Shown piece by piece: positions 6,674-12,521 of a stretch of DNA of 12,521 bases. The DNA is taken from the NCBI GenBank assembly GCA_021815525.1, contig JAKAGN010000036.1:1-12521 (forward strand), written 5' to 3'. Numbering within the stretch: position 1 is the first letter of the stretch; every line of letters begins with the position of its first letter. Origin of the DNA: Deltaproteobacteria bacterium. Lineage in GTDB: Bacteria; Desulfobacterota; Desulfobacteria; Desulfobacterales; Desulfatibacillaceae. The position numbers and the translations under genes were made by a program. The notes beneath the pieces were generated by a model. The model saw nothing but the letters and a program-made list of their open reading frames with translations, was not told the DNA's origin and searched no databases.

Positions 6674-7105
6674 ATGGCCAAGGTCAAGAAGCTTCCGAGA
6701 AGCATTTTCCAGCGCATTCTTGGGATCCCAGCCACGAAACCGCCCCGGGACCCGGCATCCTTCAGCTACTCGGCCGGCAAGCTCACCGTGGACCTTTCCC
6801 GCGCCGCCGAGCTGGACGTTCCCGGCGGGGCCCTGCGCTGCGAGGGCGGGGGGCTCCCGGTCCGGGTCCTGGTGGTGCGGGACGACAAAGGCGGCTTTAA
6901 GGCCTACCGGAACCGCTGCACCCACATCGGGCGCCGGCGTCTCGACCCGGTTCCGGGCGAGGGCACGGTCCAGTGCTGCTCGGTGAACTCCACCACCTTC
7001 GGCATGGACGGCAAGACCATCTGCGGCCCCGGCAAGCACCCCCTGACCCTCTACCCCGTCACCAAGGAGGGGGGAAAGCTCATCATCGACCTCCACAACG
7101 CCTAA
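6674..7105 (+). CDS. Rieske-like iron-sulfur domain protein lacking the second His, 143 aa
   Basis: A small single-domain protein that follows the Rieske ferredoxin pattern. The first ligand box is intact, with C82-T-H84 in RNRCTHIGRR. The second box, normally CPxHG, reads VQCCSVNSTTF (99-109): Cys102 aligns with the expected Cys, but the His position is Asn105. There is an extra adjacent Cys101 and a later C117/H122 pair in ICGPGKHP. A standard two-Cys, two-His cluster is therefore not possible in the usual way. The cluster may use another ligand set, or there may be no cluster. No signal peptide or membrane helix is evident. ATG at 6674 has AAAGGAG upstream. It lies 27 bases after sfsA and probably shares its transcript. 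Electron-transfer or structural roles are both open. Confidence 0.8.
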   Translation: MAKVKKLPRSIFQRILGIPATKPPRDPASFSYSAGKLTVDLSRAAELDVPGGALRCEGGGLPVRVLVVRDDKGGFKAYRNRCTHIGRRRLDPVPGEGTVQCCSVNSTTFGMDGKTICGPGKHPLTLYPVTKEGGKLIIDLHNA

Positions 7106-7106
7106 C

Positions 7107-7231
7107 ACAGGCGGTCTGAAACCGCGATCTGCCGCGTTGCGCTTCGTCTTGCGCTCGGTCACGTGCAAACAGCACGCTCCCTTCGCGCGCGCATCGCGCG
7201 CCTTGCATATCATCGTTTTCAGACCGCCTGT
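7107..7231. repeat. Large hairpin element, copy B
   Basis: A perfect 15-base inverted repeat, ACAGGCGGTCTGAAA (7107-7121) and TTTCAGACCGCCTGT (7217-7231), closes a 95-base interior. The interior has the small hairpin CGTGC-AAACA-GCACG (7162-7176) and a GCGCGC-rich hairpin near 7184-7200, followed by CCTTGCATATCATCGTTTT (7201-7219). It begins one base after the Rieske-like stop codon. It is homologous in sequence and fold to copy A at 1237-1355. It could terminate transcription incidentally, but its outer stem is not followed by a T-run. Confidence 0.8.
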
Positions 7232-7274
7232 CGGCGGGGCCGGGGGAAACGGCTCCCCAAGGGGCGTCCAACAG

Positions 7275-7318
7275 AAAAAGGCCGCGCCCCGGGATCCCTC
7301 GGCCGGGAGCGGCCTCTT
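7275..7318 (+). terminator. GC-rich terminator-like hairpin in the 7106-7428 spacer
   Basis: AGGCCGC (7279-7285) pairs with GCGGCCT (7309-7315), with a nested CCCGG/CCGGG pair. It is preceded by a run of A and followed by CTTT. It likely ends transcription from the sfsA/Rieske-like unit, and the A-run would give a T-run on the opposite strand, so it may work in both directions. The rest of this 323-base spacer holds hairpin copy B and, between 7319 and 7428, presumably the promoter of the next gene, for which I see no clear boxes. Confidence 0.55.
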
Positions 7319-7428
7319 TCGGTGTCTTCGTCTTTGCTTGAAGCGGGAATTGTGTTATCTTTTATGGAAGGCCGGGAGAAGCCCCGTGCGCGGGCCCGCC
7401 GGCGGAGCTTAACCGGAAGGCGTTTTCG

Positions 7429-8079
7429 ATGGAACACCAGTACCTGATAGACGATTTTTCCATCAAGGAGTCCTGGCGGCTCTTCCGCATCATGGGGGAG
7501 TTCGTGGACGGCGTGGAGGCCCTGCACAACGTGGGGCCGGCGGTTTCCATCTTCGGCTCGGCCCGCATGAAGGAGGACGACCCCAACTACGGGCTCGCAT
7601 TCGAGATCGCCCGGCGCTGCGTCGAAAAGGGCTTCGGCGTAATCACGGGCGGCGGCGGCGGGGTCATGGAGGCGGCCAACAAGGGCGCGGCCGAGGCCGG
7701 CGGAAAGAGCGTGGGGCTCAACATCAAGCTCCCATTCGAGCAGAAGCCCAACCCCTATGCCAATGTGCAGCTGGAGTTCAAGTACTTCTTCATTCGGAAG
7801 GTCATGTTCGTCAAGTACGCCCTGGCCTACATCGTTCTTCCGGGCGGCTTCGGCACCTTGGACGAGCTTTTCGAGGCCGTGACCCTCATCCAGACCCACC
7901 GGATACGCCCCTTCCCTGTGATCCTGGTGGGGCGCGAGCACTGGGGCGGGCTTGTGGCGTGGATCAAGAAAAACCTCCTGGGCGGCGGGCGCATCTCCCC
8001 CCAGGACATGGACATAATCCACGTGATGGACGACCCCGAGGAGATCGTGACCATGCTTTCGCAGCGGATCATCCTATAA
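7429..8079 (+). CDS. LOG-family (TIGR00730) nucleotide phosphoribohydrolase-like protein, 216 aa
   Basis: Rossmann-fold protein of the LOG/lysine-decarboxylase-like family. Characterised members hydrolyse nucleoside 5'-monophosphates such as cytokinin ribotides, AMP or other NMPs to base and ribose 5-phosphate. The two signature boxes are present: TGGGGGVMEAANKGA (73-87) and LPGGFGTLDELFEA (137-150), the latter containing the family PGGxGTxxE motif with Glu146, together with FIRKVMFVKYA (121-131) that carries the conserved Arg123 region. Length is typical. ATG at 7429 has GGAAGG upstream. The stop is 10 bases before the start of the 752-residue gene, so the two are probably co-transcribed. 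The substrate is not established; in a bacterium of this kind a nucleotide-salvage role is more likely than a hormone role. Confidence 0.92.
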   Translation: MEHQYLIDDFSIKESWRLFRIMGEFVDGVEALHNVGPAVSIFGSARMKEDDPNYGLAFEIARRCVEKGFGVITGGGGGVMEAANKGAAEAGGKSVGLNIKLPFEQKPNPYANVQLEFKYFFIRKVMFVKYALAYIVLPGGFGTLDELFEAVTLIQTHRIRPFPVILVGREHWGGLVAWIKKNLLGGGRISPQDMDIIHVMDDPEEIVTMLSQRIIL

Positions 8080-8089
8080 GGTTCATGCC

Positions 8090-10348
8090 GTGAGCAACGA
8101 AGTCATACTGGACGACGCCGCGGAGGCCCTGTTCCGCGAGCTGGGCGGCACCGATTCCAAGAAGACGGGCGGCGGCTACGACGTGACGGGCCTCGCCGAG
8201 ACCCTCCACGCACAGGACCGCCGCATGGACCCCTTCCGGGCCCTAATGGTAGCCTTTGCCCAGAATTTCGCGGACTTCCTCGCGGCCTTCACCACAAGCG
8301 ACGTAAAGCGCATGGAGGACGCCCGGGAGGAGCTTCTGACGGTTCTCGTCAAGCTCAACAAGATGCCGGGCCACGACGGCCGGGTGCTGGTGCGGCTCCG
8401 TGGCCGGGGCGTGCCCGGCGAGGGCCGGGCCTCGGCCGACTACGATTACGTCATCCTCTTCGGCGGCCTTGCCCTGGACCTTCCCGAGGTCCGCTCCGCC
8501 GTCCGGCGGATCGGGGTCACGGCATCGGAGTTTCCGGGCATCTTCATCGGGGCCATGCACGCCCTGGCGGGGCTTGGAATCAACTCCGTCTACTTCCGCA
8601 TCGATTTCGACGATCCCCTATACCGGGAACGGGTCACCACCACTCTGACGGCCCTTGGGGCCCATTTCAAGGCCCTGGCCCTCTCCGAAGCCGCGGCCGC
8701 CCGGAACGTCCGGCGAAGCGGCGACTCCCCCTTCATTTCGGATGAAAACGGGGAACCAGATCCAAACCTCGCGAGCCTCGCCATACTGAACAAGCAGAAA
8801 AAGGAAGCCGTGGCGGGCCTCGTGCCCAAGATAGCGGCGGTCCTGGAAAAACCGGAGCCGGGCGGGGCCGTGGCCGAGTGCACGGACGTCTTCGAGGCCG
8901 TCTTCGCCTTCGGAAAGCTCCGGGAAGCCCTCGCGCGGCCGCCCATCGAGGTGAACGTCTTGAAGTGGCACCTGGTCGCCCACCAGGACGAGCCGGCGCT
9001 GCCCGAGGAGGTGGCCGCGGCCCGCTCCGCGGCGAGGCTCTTCGGTAAATCCTCGCCGAAGACCGCCCGGGTCCTGGACACCCTCTACGCGCCGGAATTC
9101 CGCTTCATAAATCCCTTCCTGGTGGTGGACCGCATGGCCCTCGTCTCGGAGCTTATCTCCTTCATGGAAACACAAGCGTCCTGCAAGGAGGCCTGCGAGC
9201 CGGTGAAGGAGGTCATGGCGCTTCGGTTAGACATGGCGGCGGACCTGGTCCTGGCCGAGGTGGAAGTGGCCGGAAACCGCGTCGAAACCCGCCTGGACGA
9301 CGGCGAGGTGGGGGCCGAAATCCACCCGGAGCTGGCCCGTCTCCTCGATTTCTACTGCCGGCGCGTGGCCGTGAAGGCCAAGGTAAAGGCCATGGTCAAA
9401 AGCGCCGTCGTCTTCGGACCCGGCGACTACGAGGTCATGGCCCGGGATTTTTCCATCACCTCCGCCGCGGCCGAGGAGTTGATCGGCCTTCTGCGCGGCT
9501 CCTTCGACCCGGACGGGCACTTCCTACGGAGCGCCTTTGAAAAGCGCATCCCGCTCTTTACCGGGCACAGGGAAAAGGTCTTCGAGTTTCTGTGGCATTT
9601 TCTGAAGGAGCACATGCACAAGCAGGAGCGCATCGGCTTCTTGAACTCCCTCAAGGTCCTGATCGACAGCATGGAGGGGCCCACCCTAGCCCTCTACACG
9701 CTCCTTTCGGACTTCGCCCGCGACCCCGAAAACGTGACGTACTCCGACCGCAACGCCCTGATGCTGGCCAACGTGCTTCTTAGGAAGTTCAACAAGGAGC
9801 TGCACCAGGACATCGAGATGACCCCCGAGGAGGTCTTGAAGGTGGTTGCGGGCCTCGATACCGAGGCCGTGGACTACGCGCGCGAAATCATAGACGCCGA
9901 CCGCGAACGCTTTTTCCTGAAGTTCCGCCACGTCCACTCCACCCTCCGCGAGGCCCTGGACGAAAACCCGCGCGTCACCGTGCCGATCCGCTACCTCCTG
10001 ACCCTCGAACGCGAGATATACATGCTCTTCGCCCTGGCGGGCGGCGTAACCGGCCGCGCAATCCTGAAAAGCGGCCTGGCCGAGTACGGTGACCCGGAAT
10101 CCGGCATCTACGAGCTTTTCCTCAGCCGCCAGGAGATGCCCTGGCTCATCCAGATCCTCCAGGTCATCGTGCGGGCCCTGGGCCGCGTGGGCGAGCCCGA
10201 GGACGCCGTCCTCATCCACGAGATCCGCCCCCGCCAGGTCCGCTTCGTGAACCTGGGCCAGGACCAGCGCCACAAGGACATGATCCGCCGCCTCATGGGA
10301 TTCGTGGAACGCTCGGCCGATACCCTGGCGAAAAAAGGTACCGAGTAG
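8090..10348 (+). CDS. Conserved-looking large soluble protein of unknown function, 752 aa
   Basis: I do not recognise this protein. It is long, without signal peptide or membrane segment, and appears mostly alpha-helical, rich in charged residues. The N-terminal 100 residues are helical. Residues 113-173 look like an alpha/beta segment (YDYVILFGGLALDL, then INSVYFRIDFDD). Residues 285-350 contain EVNVLKWHLVAHQDEPALPE and FRFINPFLVVDRM. The C-terminal half is a long helical array with notable stretches FEFLWHFLKEHMHKQERIGF (498-517), SDRNALMLANVLLRKFNKEL (552-571) and FLKFRHVHSTLREALDENPR (609-628). Cysteines are few (C264, C365, C369, C423). The GTG start at 8090 follows TAAGG at 8077-8081, 10 bases after the LOG gene stop, implying coupling. 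Codon use matches neighbours and the frame is open throughout. A HEAT-like or scaffold protein is possible but not shown. Confidence 0.85.
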   Translation: MSNEVILDDAAEALFRELGGTDSKKTGGGYDVTGLAETLHAQDRRMDPFRALMVAFAQNFADFLAAFTTSDVKRMEDAREELLTVLVKLNKMPGHDGRVLVRLRGRGVPGEGRASADYDYVILFGGLALDLPEVRSAVRRIGVTASEFPGIFIGAMHALAGLGINSVYFRIDFDDPLYRERVTTTLTALGAHFKALALSEAAAARNVRRSGDSPFISDENGEPDPNLASLAILNKQKKEAVAGLVPKIAAVLEKPEPGGAVAECTDVFEAVFAFGKLREALARPPIEVNVLKWHLVAHQDEPALPEEVAAARSAARLFGKSSPKTARVLDTLYAPEFRFINPFLVVDRMALVSELISFMETQASCKEACEPVKEVMALRLDMAADLVLAEVEVAGNRVETRLDDGEVGAEIHPELARLLDFYCRRVAVKAKVKAMVKSAVVFGPGDYEVMARDFSITSAAAEELIGLLRGSFDPDGHFLRSAFEKRIPLFTGHREKVFEFLWHFLKEHMHKQERIGFLNSLKVLIDSMEGPTLALYTLLSDFARDPENVTYSDRNALMLANVLLRKFNKELHQDIEMTPEEVLKVVAGLDTEAVDYAREIIDADRERFFLKFRHVHSTLREALDENPRVTVPIRYLLTLEREIYMLFALAGGVTGRAILKSGLAEYGDPESGIYELFLSRQEMPWLIQILQVIVRALGRVGEPEDAVLIHEIRPRQVRFVNLGQDQRHKDMIRRLMGFVERSADTLAKKGTE

Positions 10349-10360
10349 GATTAAAAGATA

Positions 10361-10395
10361 TGCCTCCGGCGGCCGGGGAGACTACGTCCCCCCGG
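10361..10395 (+). repeat. GC-rich hairpin after the 752-residue gene
   Basis: After GCCTCCGGCGG, the arms CCGGGGAGAC (10373-10382) and GTCCCCCCGG (10386-10395) pair with one mismatch around loop TAC. A GGCGGCC...GGACCCCC arrangement like this recurs after genes in sulfate-reducer genomes, as I recall it; that is memory, not a search. It begins 12 bases after the upstream stop and could act as a terminator without a T-run. Confidence 0.5.
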
Positions 10396-10413
10396 ACCCC
10401 CGATAATGGCTCC

Positions 10414-10484
10414 GCGTTGCTGCGCAACGCTCCGCAGATACTAGAGGGCTTCGCATTTCAGCGGTCAACACTCGTTGCGCTGAA
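10414..10484. repeat. Two further hairpins in the 10349-10553 spacer
   Basis: GCGTTGC-TGC-GCAACGC (10414-10430) is a perfect 7-pair hairpin. TTCAGCG plus CAAC pairs with GTTG plus CGCTGAA (10457-10484), an 11-pair stem with a two-base bulge and loop ACTC. Neither has a T-run. No ORF with a ribosome site is present in this spacer. Confidence 0.5.
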
Positions 10485-10553
10485 GGGTGGCCAAGAGTAG
10501 GACGGGTTTATCCGGCATTTCCGGCGTCTTATTAATAAAAGTGAGGATAACAA

Positions 10554-10979
10554 ATGATTCCAAAGGCTTTGCTTAAAACAAACGGCCGCTTCATGTCGCT
10601 TCTCCACGGCCTTCCCGTGCTGGGGGATCCCATCGTGCGGGGAATGAACCGCGTGGCCGGCCGCCTGGCCTTCCACGCCCCGGTCCTTGGGGGCAAAAAG
10701 GGCGCCAGCATCGGAGAAGTCCGCGAGGGGGCGGAAAGGTTCCTGCGGCGGGCCGGGATCGCCTTCACCGTGACCGGCGGGGACGAGAAGTCCTTCAGGA
10801 TGGAGGTGGAGCGCTGCCCCTACGGCTTCTGCAAGCCGGAGGCCTTCGGCGTGTGCGACGCGGCCATGGACCTCGACCGCACCTACATCCGGCTCCTGGG
10901 CGGCGAACTCGTCATCGAGGAGCGCCTCGCGGGCGGGTCGGACAAGTGCCGCTTCACGGTGCGGCTCCTGGAGCGCTGA
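10554..10979 (+). CDS. Small cysteine-rich protein, V4R/ATC-hydrolase-like, 141 aa
   Basis: The C-terminal half resembles small ligand or metal-binding domains of the V4R and L-2-amino-thiazoline-4-carboxylate-hydrolase-like type: a CP motif (ERCPYGFCKPEAFGVCDAAM, residues 86-105), then DLDRTYIRLLGGELVIEERL (106-125), ending in GGSDKCRFTVRL. Cysteines C88, C93, C101 and C132 could form a metal site. The N-terminal 50 residues look helical and amphipathic, with no signal peptide. ATG at 10554 has GAGGA at 10543-10547. It is a single gene, preceded by a hairpin-rich spacer. The domain assignment is from pattern recognition only and function is unknown. Confidence 0.75.
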   Translation: MIPKALLKTNGRFMSLLHGLPVLGDPIVRGMNRVAGRLAFHAPVLGGKKGASIGEVREGAERFLRRAGIAFTVTGGDEKSFRMEVERCPYGFCKPEAFGVCDAAMDLDRTYIRLLGGELVIEERLAGGSDKCRFTVRLLER

Positions 10980-11002
10980 GCCCGCCGGGATACAGCCGCC
11001 AA

Positions 11003-11021
11003 GCGTTCATTTTTTGAACGC
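11003..11021. terminator. Hairpin with T-loop after the cysteine-rich gene
   Basis: GCGTTCA, loop TTTTT, TGAACGC is a perfect 7-pair hairpin 24 bases after the stop codon. There is no trailing T-run, so termination is possible but not well supported. Confidence 0.4.
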
Positions 11022-11127
11022 CCATGCTCCAACAATTCGGAATAACAGCCTTTTATCCTCACAACCTGGGCCGGCCACTTTCGCGGAACGCTGCCGGGGA
11101 GCGGGTCGTCGCGGCCGCAGCAAGCGG

Positions 11128-11709
11128 ATGAACCTCGTCATGGGCCTTGGCTTCAATTTCAATTTTCGCAGGAAAGAAGCCCCGAAGGAGCTGTCACCGA
11201 GATGGCGCTTTGTTTTCGGGCTGGTGTTCACCCTCCTGGGCGGCCTGGCCGCGTATTTCGGCTCCAGGGACCTCGTGCGGGCCATGGCCAGCCCCTCGTG
11301 GCCCGCGACCCGCGGCGTCGTCACCCATTCGTCCGTCGAGCTTCGATCGGGCGGCAGGAGCGGCAGCACGTATTACGCCGAAATATCGTATGCCTTTGCG
11401 GTAGAAGCAAAGACGTTTACCGGCGGCCGCGTCTCGTTCGGCGATTACGGCTCGAGCTTCCGCTCTCATGCGCAAGGGGTGGTGGATCAATATCCCGAAG
11501 GCAGGGAAGTGACCGTCCACTATAAGAAAGAAGATCCCAAGATCTGCGTCATCGAGCCGGGAATAAGATTCTGGAGCTTTTTCACCCCGATGCTGGGACT
11601 CATTTTCCTGGCCGTGGGGATCATGTTCCTGCTTCCATACCCCCCTGAAAAGAAGGGCTCAGCGGCGGCATCAAGAAAAAGACGCGCCAAGCCGCTCAAA
11701 CCACCTTAG
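11128..11709 (+). CDS. DUF3592 membrane protein, 193 aa
   Basis: Protein of the DUF3592 type. It has a first transmembrane segment at about residues 27-44 (RFVFGLVFTLLGGLAAYF), an extracytoplasmic or lumenal beta domain with the recurrent family elements SWPATRGVV (57-65), YYAEISYAFAVEAKTFTGGR (82-101), VVDQYPEGREVTVHYKKEDP (118-137) and a second membrane segment at about 150-170. The tail is basic (SRKRRAKPLK). The start is uncertain. ATG at 11128 or 11140 fits the membrane topology, but neither has a good ribosome site. An in-frame TTG at 11014 would add 38 low-complexity residues and overlaps the hairpin at 11003-11021. Function is unknown for the family. Confidence 0.82.
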   Translation: MNLVMGLGFNFNFRRKEAPKELSPRWRFVFGLVFTLLGGLAAYFGSRDLVRAMASPSWPATRGVVTHSSVELRSGGRSGSTYYAEISYAFAVEAKTFTGGRVSFGDYGSSFRSHAQGVVDQYPEGREVTVHYKKEDPKICVIEPGIRFWSFFTPMLGLIFLAVGIMFLLPYPPEKKGSAAASRKRRAKPLKPP

Positions 11710-11820
11710 GTTCTATGATGAGCCGGCGGCGTTTTTGGCCTTGTTTCTTCAAATCCATGCAGGGGAATCAAGGACGAGATATTGGCATACATGGTAGCCT
11801 TTTAAGGGCGGGGAGGAACT

Positions 11821-12345
11821 ATGTGGACATGCGAAAGCTGTGGTGTCGAGAATGTGGATACGACGTTTTTCTGTGAAAAATGCGGGGCCCCAATTCCAGA
11901 AGAAGAAACTGTTGCATCAGATGAATCAAATGCTCGCCCAGAAAGTTGGATATGCGCTCGATGTGGCTTGAAAAATAAGACCGAAAAATTTTACTGTGAA
12001 AACTGCGGAGAAGAGATTCCAGAAGACGACACAGAACAGCCAAATGTTCTCGGCTATGAAGACCAACCAGCAACTTATAGTTTTGTATCTTTACTGGATA
12101 CCGTTGGCGCTATTGTTATTTTTTTAGGTATTATTGCTTTTTTTGCACTTATCAGTAAATTTAGCCAATCAGGTTTGTTTAGCTCTGGCAGAATAAGCGT
12201 TGGCGAAGTTTTTATAGCAATAGGAGTTGCATTTTATCATTTTGTTCTTGGAATTATATGTTTGGGCATAGCTCGCATAATTTCCATGTTGAAGGAGGCA
12301 CAATCACAGGATTCGCGGAGAGATACAGATGAAAAAGAATGCTGA
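11821..12345 (+). CDS. Double zinc-ribbon membrane protein, 174 aa
   Basis: The N terminus holds two tandem zinc ribbons that look like an internal duplication: WTCESCG...FFCEKCGAPIPEEE (C4, C7, C18, C21) and WICARCG...FYCENCGEEIPEDD (C45, C48, C59, C62). Each should bind one zinc. An acidic linker (63-80) leads to two predicted transmembrane segments at about 88-112 and 128-155 and a short charged tail. ATG at 11821 has GGGGAGGA at 11810-11817. Base composition is visibly AT-rich compared with every other gene here, including A/T-ending codons, which suggests recent acquisition. Zinc-ribbon plus membrane-helix proteins of this kind are widespread and mostly uncharacterised; I assign no function. 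Confidence 0.85.
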   Translation: MWTCESCGVENVDTTFFCEKCGAPIPEEETVASDESNARPESWICARCGLKNKTEKFYCENCGEEIPEDDTEQPNVLGYEDQPATYSFVSLLDTVGAIVIFLGIIAFFALISKFSQSGLFSSGRISVGEVFIAIGVAFYHFVLGIICLGIARIISMLKEAQSQDSRRDTDEKEC

Positions 12346-12521
12346 CCCAGTATGGTGGTGTTCACCAGTTACGCAGAATATGAACTCGGCAGAACGACAT
12401 CCTTTCCGGCGTGTTTGAGCGAATTATCCTACCGTCCCCCTACCGCCCTTCTTCCGTGTTTCCAGCCCCTACGGATCGAACATAAAACCCCTTTTCCGCT
12501 TATCAATCGTTGACCGGCCGG
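12346..12521. other. Non-coding end of window
   Basis: No ORF with a plausible ribosome site is visible on either strand. The final bases, GACCGGCCGG, are half of what may be a palindrome continuing beyond the window. Confidence 0.4.

Noticed and set aside
8618..9175. Minus-strand frames inside the 752-residue gene
   Set aside because: No ribosome sites, shadow composition, and the plus-strand frame is continuous over 2.2 kb.
11783..11800. Sigma-54-like TGGCAT...GC upstream of the zinc-ribbon gene
   Set aside because: The GG-to-GC spacing is 11 rather than the required 10 bases, and the TTGCA box is absent.
1..12521. CRISPR array, tRNA, rRNA or transposase gene
   Set aside because: No regularly spaced repeats, no cloverleaf-like sequence and no transposase motifs were seen on either strand.

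Overview
The window is GC-rich chromosomal sequence with ordinary bacterial gene spacing and clear Shine-Dalgarno sites. The gene content fits an anaerobic, fatty-acid or aromatic-acid oxidising Desulfobacterota (deltaproteobacterium-like) genome: a pair of acyl-CoA dehydrogenases, a histidine-lacking Rieske-like protein, and structured dispersed repeats in the spacers. The taxonomic placement is inference from general resemblance, since there is no rRNA or marker gene here.

Layout. (1) 106-2523, minus strand: two acyl-CoA dehydrogenase genes, the upstream one canonical in its FAD/substrate motifs and the downstream one divergent, separated by a spacer that holds a large hairpin element. (2) 2800-3490, plus strand: a two-gene RelE/HigB-type toxin and XRE antitoxin module with overlapping genes. 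A partly conserved repeat of about 68 bases, with a 24-base identical core, lies on each side of it. (3) 3654-4037, plus: a secreted four-cysteine LprI/DUF1311 protein. (4) 4211-5837, minus: a PaaI-type hotdog thioesterase followed by an HD-domain dGTPase-like phosphohydrolase, apparently one operon. (5) 5924-7105, plus, divergent from the previous pair: SfsA and then a Rieske-like protein that lacks the second ligand histidine. A second copy of the large hairpin element and a GC-rich terminator-like hairpin follow. (6) 7429-10348, plus: a LOG-family nucleotide-processing protein followed 10 bases later by a 752-residue soluble protein that I cannot assign. (7) 10349-10553: a spacer containing several hairpins. 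(8) 10554-12345, plus: a small cysteine-rich protein resembling V4R/ATC-hydrolase-like domains, a DUF3592 membrane protein, and an AT-rich gene for a double zinc-ribbon membrane protein. The last 176 bases hold no gene I can support.

Most genes are housekeeping or metabolic and do not form one pathway. I did not find a convincing new multi-gene system. The parts most worth following up are the two families of structured intergenic repeats (one with a compensatory base-pair change between copies), the Rieske-like protein with a Cys-Cys pair and no second His, the asymmetric acyl-CoA dehydrogenase pair, and the unassigned 752-residue protein coupled to a LOG enzyme.
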